This document shows, piece after piece, positions 61,890 through 64,000 of a stretch of 64,000 nucleotides of DNA. The number at the start of each line of letters is the position of its first letter. Position 1 is the stretch's first letter. The notes under the pieces are model-generated. The model was not told the origin of the DNA and made no database searches. It saw only the letters and a program-made list of their open reading frames with translations. The DNA lies in the NCBI GenBank assembly GCA_902778895.1, contig CACYZF010000001.1, positions 124,001 to 188,000 of the forward strand, read 5' to 3'. Made by a program: the position numbers and the translations under genes. The DNA is from an uncultured bacterium. GTDB lineage: Bacteria; Verrucomicrobiota; Lentisphaeria; Victivallales; UBA1829.

Positions 61890-62828
61890 ATGGTAAAACC
61901 GGCAAAACAGACAAAAGAGATTGAGATTACCGGACCGACCAATATTGTGTCTGTCATCGGTGCAGACACATATTTCGGTTCACACATGGTAAAGCATCTT
62001 GCATCTGCAAATCGGATGGTTTATGGTTTTACTCAGCAAAAGCCGTTTTCTTTTAAGCAGCCTCCAATCTTTATAGATGGATTAGAAAAGGCCGCGATTG
62101 AGCCAGCCCCCATTGTTTCCGATTGCCTGTTTATATGCGTTGATCCCAGCATTGGATTCGACAAATATGTGAAATGGATGCGTGGGTTCTGCAAAGAGAT
62201 TATCGCGAAAGAATTCTGGGGACGCATCTGTTTCCTGTCTTCCGGCAGCATATGCAGATCCAGATGTGACGAACCTATTTCAGAAGATACCATTGTTTCT
62301 CCTCGCACAGAAATGGATTTATCACTCGCTACCGCAGAGAACCTGCTTGAGGTCATGCGTAACAACCAACGGAACATGGCTGAAGTTACAGTCGTTCGAA
62401 TCGGAGTCCCATATGGCAACGAAATAGACGCTGATGATTCCCTCGTTTTTGTAAATCAGGCTGTCAAAAAGGCTATCACCGGGGAGACAATAGAGCTTCC
62501 TGCCCATCAGACAAAGCGGTCTTTTATGCACATTTCCGATATTTGCGATTCAATTATCAAGGTTATGTCTTTGAAATTCTGTCCGGAGTTAGTCAATATT
62601 CCCGGAGAAGTTCTAACGATTCGTGACCTGGTCAATGTGCTTTCTGAATCATTCGACGTGAAGAGGGAATTCACATACGATTTCTATAATGACCAGGATT
62701 TCTTCCTCGGAGATCAGCATTTGTCGGGTGAGCTGTTTTATCAGACTGTCAGTTACAACAGAAAATATACTTTGAAAAAGTGGCTGAATGGGTTGAAGAA
62801 ACACCAGCAATGTGGAGAGCTTGTCTGA
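61890..62828 (+). CDS. NAD-dependent epimerase/dehydratase-like (extended SDR) protein with altered active site
   Basis: The 312-residue protein has the SDR nucleotide loop in the form VIGADTYFGSHMVKHL, a FLSSGSICRS strand (Ser present), and a sugar-end region with RSFMHISDICDSIIKVM. Where extended SDRs have YxxxK, this protein reads LSLATAENLLEVM, so the catalytic Tyr and Lys are absent at the expected place. It may be a non-catalytic or regulatory relative, or use another residue. It begins ten bases after the UpxY-like stop and ends one base before the start of the next NusG paralogue, so the three are coupled. Confidence 0.78.
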   Translation: MVKPAKQTKEIEITGPTNIVSVIGADTYFGSHMVKHLASANRMVYGFTQQKPFSFKQPPIFIDGLEKAAIEPAPIVSDCLFICVDPSIGFDKYVKWMRGFCKEIIAKEFWGRICFLSSGSICRSRCDEPISEDTIVSPRTEMDLSLATAENLLEVMRNNQRNMAEVTVVRIGVPYGNEIDADDSLVFVNQAVKKAITGETIELPAHQTKRSFMHISDICDSIIKVMSLKFCPELVNIPGEVLTIRDLVNVLSESFDVKREFTYDFYNDQDFFLGDQHLSGELFYQTVSYNRKYTLKKWLNGLKKHQQCGELV

Positions 62829-62829
62829 A

Positions 62830-63363
62830 ATGTCGCATTTCCTTCAGTACAGTGATCGCGCTTGGGGTCTGATCCGCACGACAGGCAAGAGCGAACAATA
62901 TGCCTTTTCGTATTTCACTGGATACAATATACCTTGCTATTTACCTCATATACGAAAAGTCATATCAAAGTACAAATCGGTTCGCCGAATCATGTTTCCC
63001 TGCTACCTTTTTGTCGCATGGGGAGATCAAGATATTGCAATCATGAAGAATTGTTATCACATCTCGCATCGGATACAATCTGAGGTTAATGCGGATAATG
63101 ATATCATAGAACAAATGGAAGATATCTACAGGATCGAACAGCTTTCCGAAATCGGAGATTTTCCATTAACAAAAACCGCTTCATATCAATCAAAGCTTAT
63201 CAAACTCCATTCTGGCCCGCTGAAGGGAATGAAAGGCCATTGGGTCAATTCAACGAATGGCCAATGTCAATTCAATGTTTGCCTGAATATCGTCGGAACG
63301 CACTACGAAATCGCATTCAACAAAGAATTTGTCTATCAAAGTGTGGATGCAATCGCTGTTTGA
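62830..63363 (+). CDS. Second UpxY/LoaP-type NusG paralogue
   Basis: The 177-residue protein starts at ATG 62830, two bases after the previous stop. It has an NGN domain with AWGLIRTTGKSEQYAFSYF, NIPCYLPHIRK and RRIMFPCYLFVAW, then a KOW-like part with LIKLHSGPLKGMKGHWVN. It is clearly a paralogue of the protein at 61341-61880 but divergent. Two antiterminator genes around one SDR gene are unusual. One may act on another locus or antagonise the first, as UpxZ does for UpxY in Bacteroides, although this one has the NusG-like and not the UpxZ fold. Confidence 0.83.
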   Translation: MSHFLQYSDRAWGLIRTTGKSEQYAFSYFTGYNIPCYLPHIRKVISKYKSVRRIMFPCYLFVAWGDQDIAIMKNCYHISHRIQSEVNADNDIIEQMEDIYRIEQLSEIGDFPLTKTASYQSKLIKLHSGPLKGMKGHWVNSTNGQCQFNVCLNIVGTHYEIAFNKEFVYQSVDAIAV

Positions 63364-63405
63364 GTTTTAACTCTATCTTATATTTTATAACTTCTTTCAC
63401 TGTTT

Positions 63406-64000
63406 ATGAACCGTATCATTGTCACTGGCGGAGCCGGATTCATCGGGTCGGCAGTTGCTCGACACATCATTAACGACACGCAGGATGCCGTGTGCGTGGT
63501 GGACAAGCTCACCTATGCCGGAAATCTGGAAAACCTCACGCCGGTCGCGAAATCCGACCGTTTCCGGTTCGAGAAGGTCGACATCTGCGACCGGAACGCA
63601 CTGGACCGGGTTTTTGCCGAGTTCAAACCGACACACGTGATGCACCTCGCCGCGGAATCTCATGTGGACCGTTCCATTGACGGTCCCGGCGAGTTCATCC
63701 AAACCAATATCGTCGGCACCTACACGCTGCTGGAAGCCGCGAGAAAGTATTATCACGGGCTGGATGACGCAGGAAAAGCCAAGTTCAAGTTCCACCATAT
63801 TTCGACCGATGAAGTCTACGGCGACCTGAACGGTCCCGAAGATTTCTTCCGGGAGACCACGCCCTATGCGCCGAGTTCGCCGTACAGCGCCAGCAAGGCG
63901 TCGAGCGACCACCTGGTCCGTGCATGGAAACGCACATTCGGGCTTCCGACTGTGGTCACGAACTGCTCGAACAACTACGGGCCGTACCATTTCCCGGAGA
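63406..64000 (+). CDS. rmlB: dTDP-glucose 4,6-dehydratase (N-terminal part)
   Basis: The frame from ATG 63406 is open to the window end, giving 198 residues of a protein usually about 340-380 long. It shows the NAD loop [50 protein letters not shown] with the catalytic Thr-Asp-Glu, and [12 protein letters not shown] with the catalytic Tyr and Lys. This is the RmlB signature. It makes dTDP-4-keto-6-deoxyglucose, the precursor of rhamnose and other deoxysugars in surface polysaccharides. It follows the antiterminator genes, and the rest of the locus lies beyond the window. Confidence 0.95.
   Translation, partial: MNRIIVTGGAGFIGSAVARHIINDTQDAVCVVDKLTYAGNLENLTPVAKSDRFRFEKVDICDRNALDRVFAEFKPTHVMHLAAESHVDRSIDGPGEFIQTNIVGTYTLLEAARKYYHGLDDAGKAKFKFHHISTDEVYGDLNGPEDFFRETTPYAPSSPYSASKASSDHLVRAWKRTFGLPTVVTNCSNNYGPYHFPE

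Overview
This is bacterial chromosomal DNA with moderately high GC. Three secreted or lipoprotein glycoside hydrolases, a very large AIDA-repeat protein and Gly-rich exported proteins suggest a gut carbohydrate degrader of the Lentisphaerota/Victivallales type. That placement is an inference from gene style, since no rRNA is present.

Layout. (1) 1-21.8 kb is core and carbohydrate-related chromosome: a foldase fragment, ispF, an RsmB-type rRNA methyltransferase, a TatD hydrolase, tcdA, a GH2 beta-galactosidase, an orphan lipoprotein, a GNAT enzyme, a NifU-type scaffold, a Gly-rich lipoprotein, a GH51 arabinofuranosidase, a 1702-residue AIDA-repeat protein, a GH43 enzyme and a second Gly-rich exported protein. 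(2) A tRNA-Arg(CCT) at 21840-21916 is the attachment site of an integrative element of about 23.8 kb (21865-45703). The element carries a minus-strand replication module (family A polymerase, D5-like helicase, primase, HTH protein). It also carries a plus-strand operon: two membrane proteins, a sliding-clamp homologue with a coiled-coil tail, a small protein, a Cas4-like nuclease, a DUF932-like protein and a dynamin-like GTPase. The rest is an AT-rich cluster of membrane and lipoproteins, a cargo set (patatin, tag, thioesterase, EamA) and a tyrosine integrase next to the far attachment site. (3) 45.7-51.6 kb is a decayed zone: a second set of integrase arm-type sites, an hsdR fused to an integrase fragment, a palindromic repeat, nested IS remnants and an intact MscS channel. 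(4) 51.9-60.4 kb is a second, inverted, collinear copy of the clamp/nuclease/dynamin operon, here with an extra DNA adenine methyltransferase gene. (5) 61.3-64 kb starts a surface-polysaccharide locus: two UpxY/NusG-like antiterminators around an unusual SDR protein, then rmlB, which runs off the window.

Two signals look least described. The first is the duplicated operon pairing an element-encoded sliding clamp with a dynamin-like GTPase, with conserved leader hairpins before several genes. The second is a structured RNA of about 240 nt present three times (39.7, 48.7 and 60.8 kb), each with its own promoter, a multi-stem rod whose helices show compensatory base changes, and a conserved U-rich 3' end. 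Neither the taxonomy nor the novelty could be checked by database search here.
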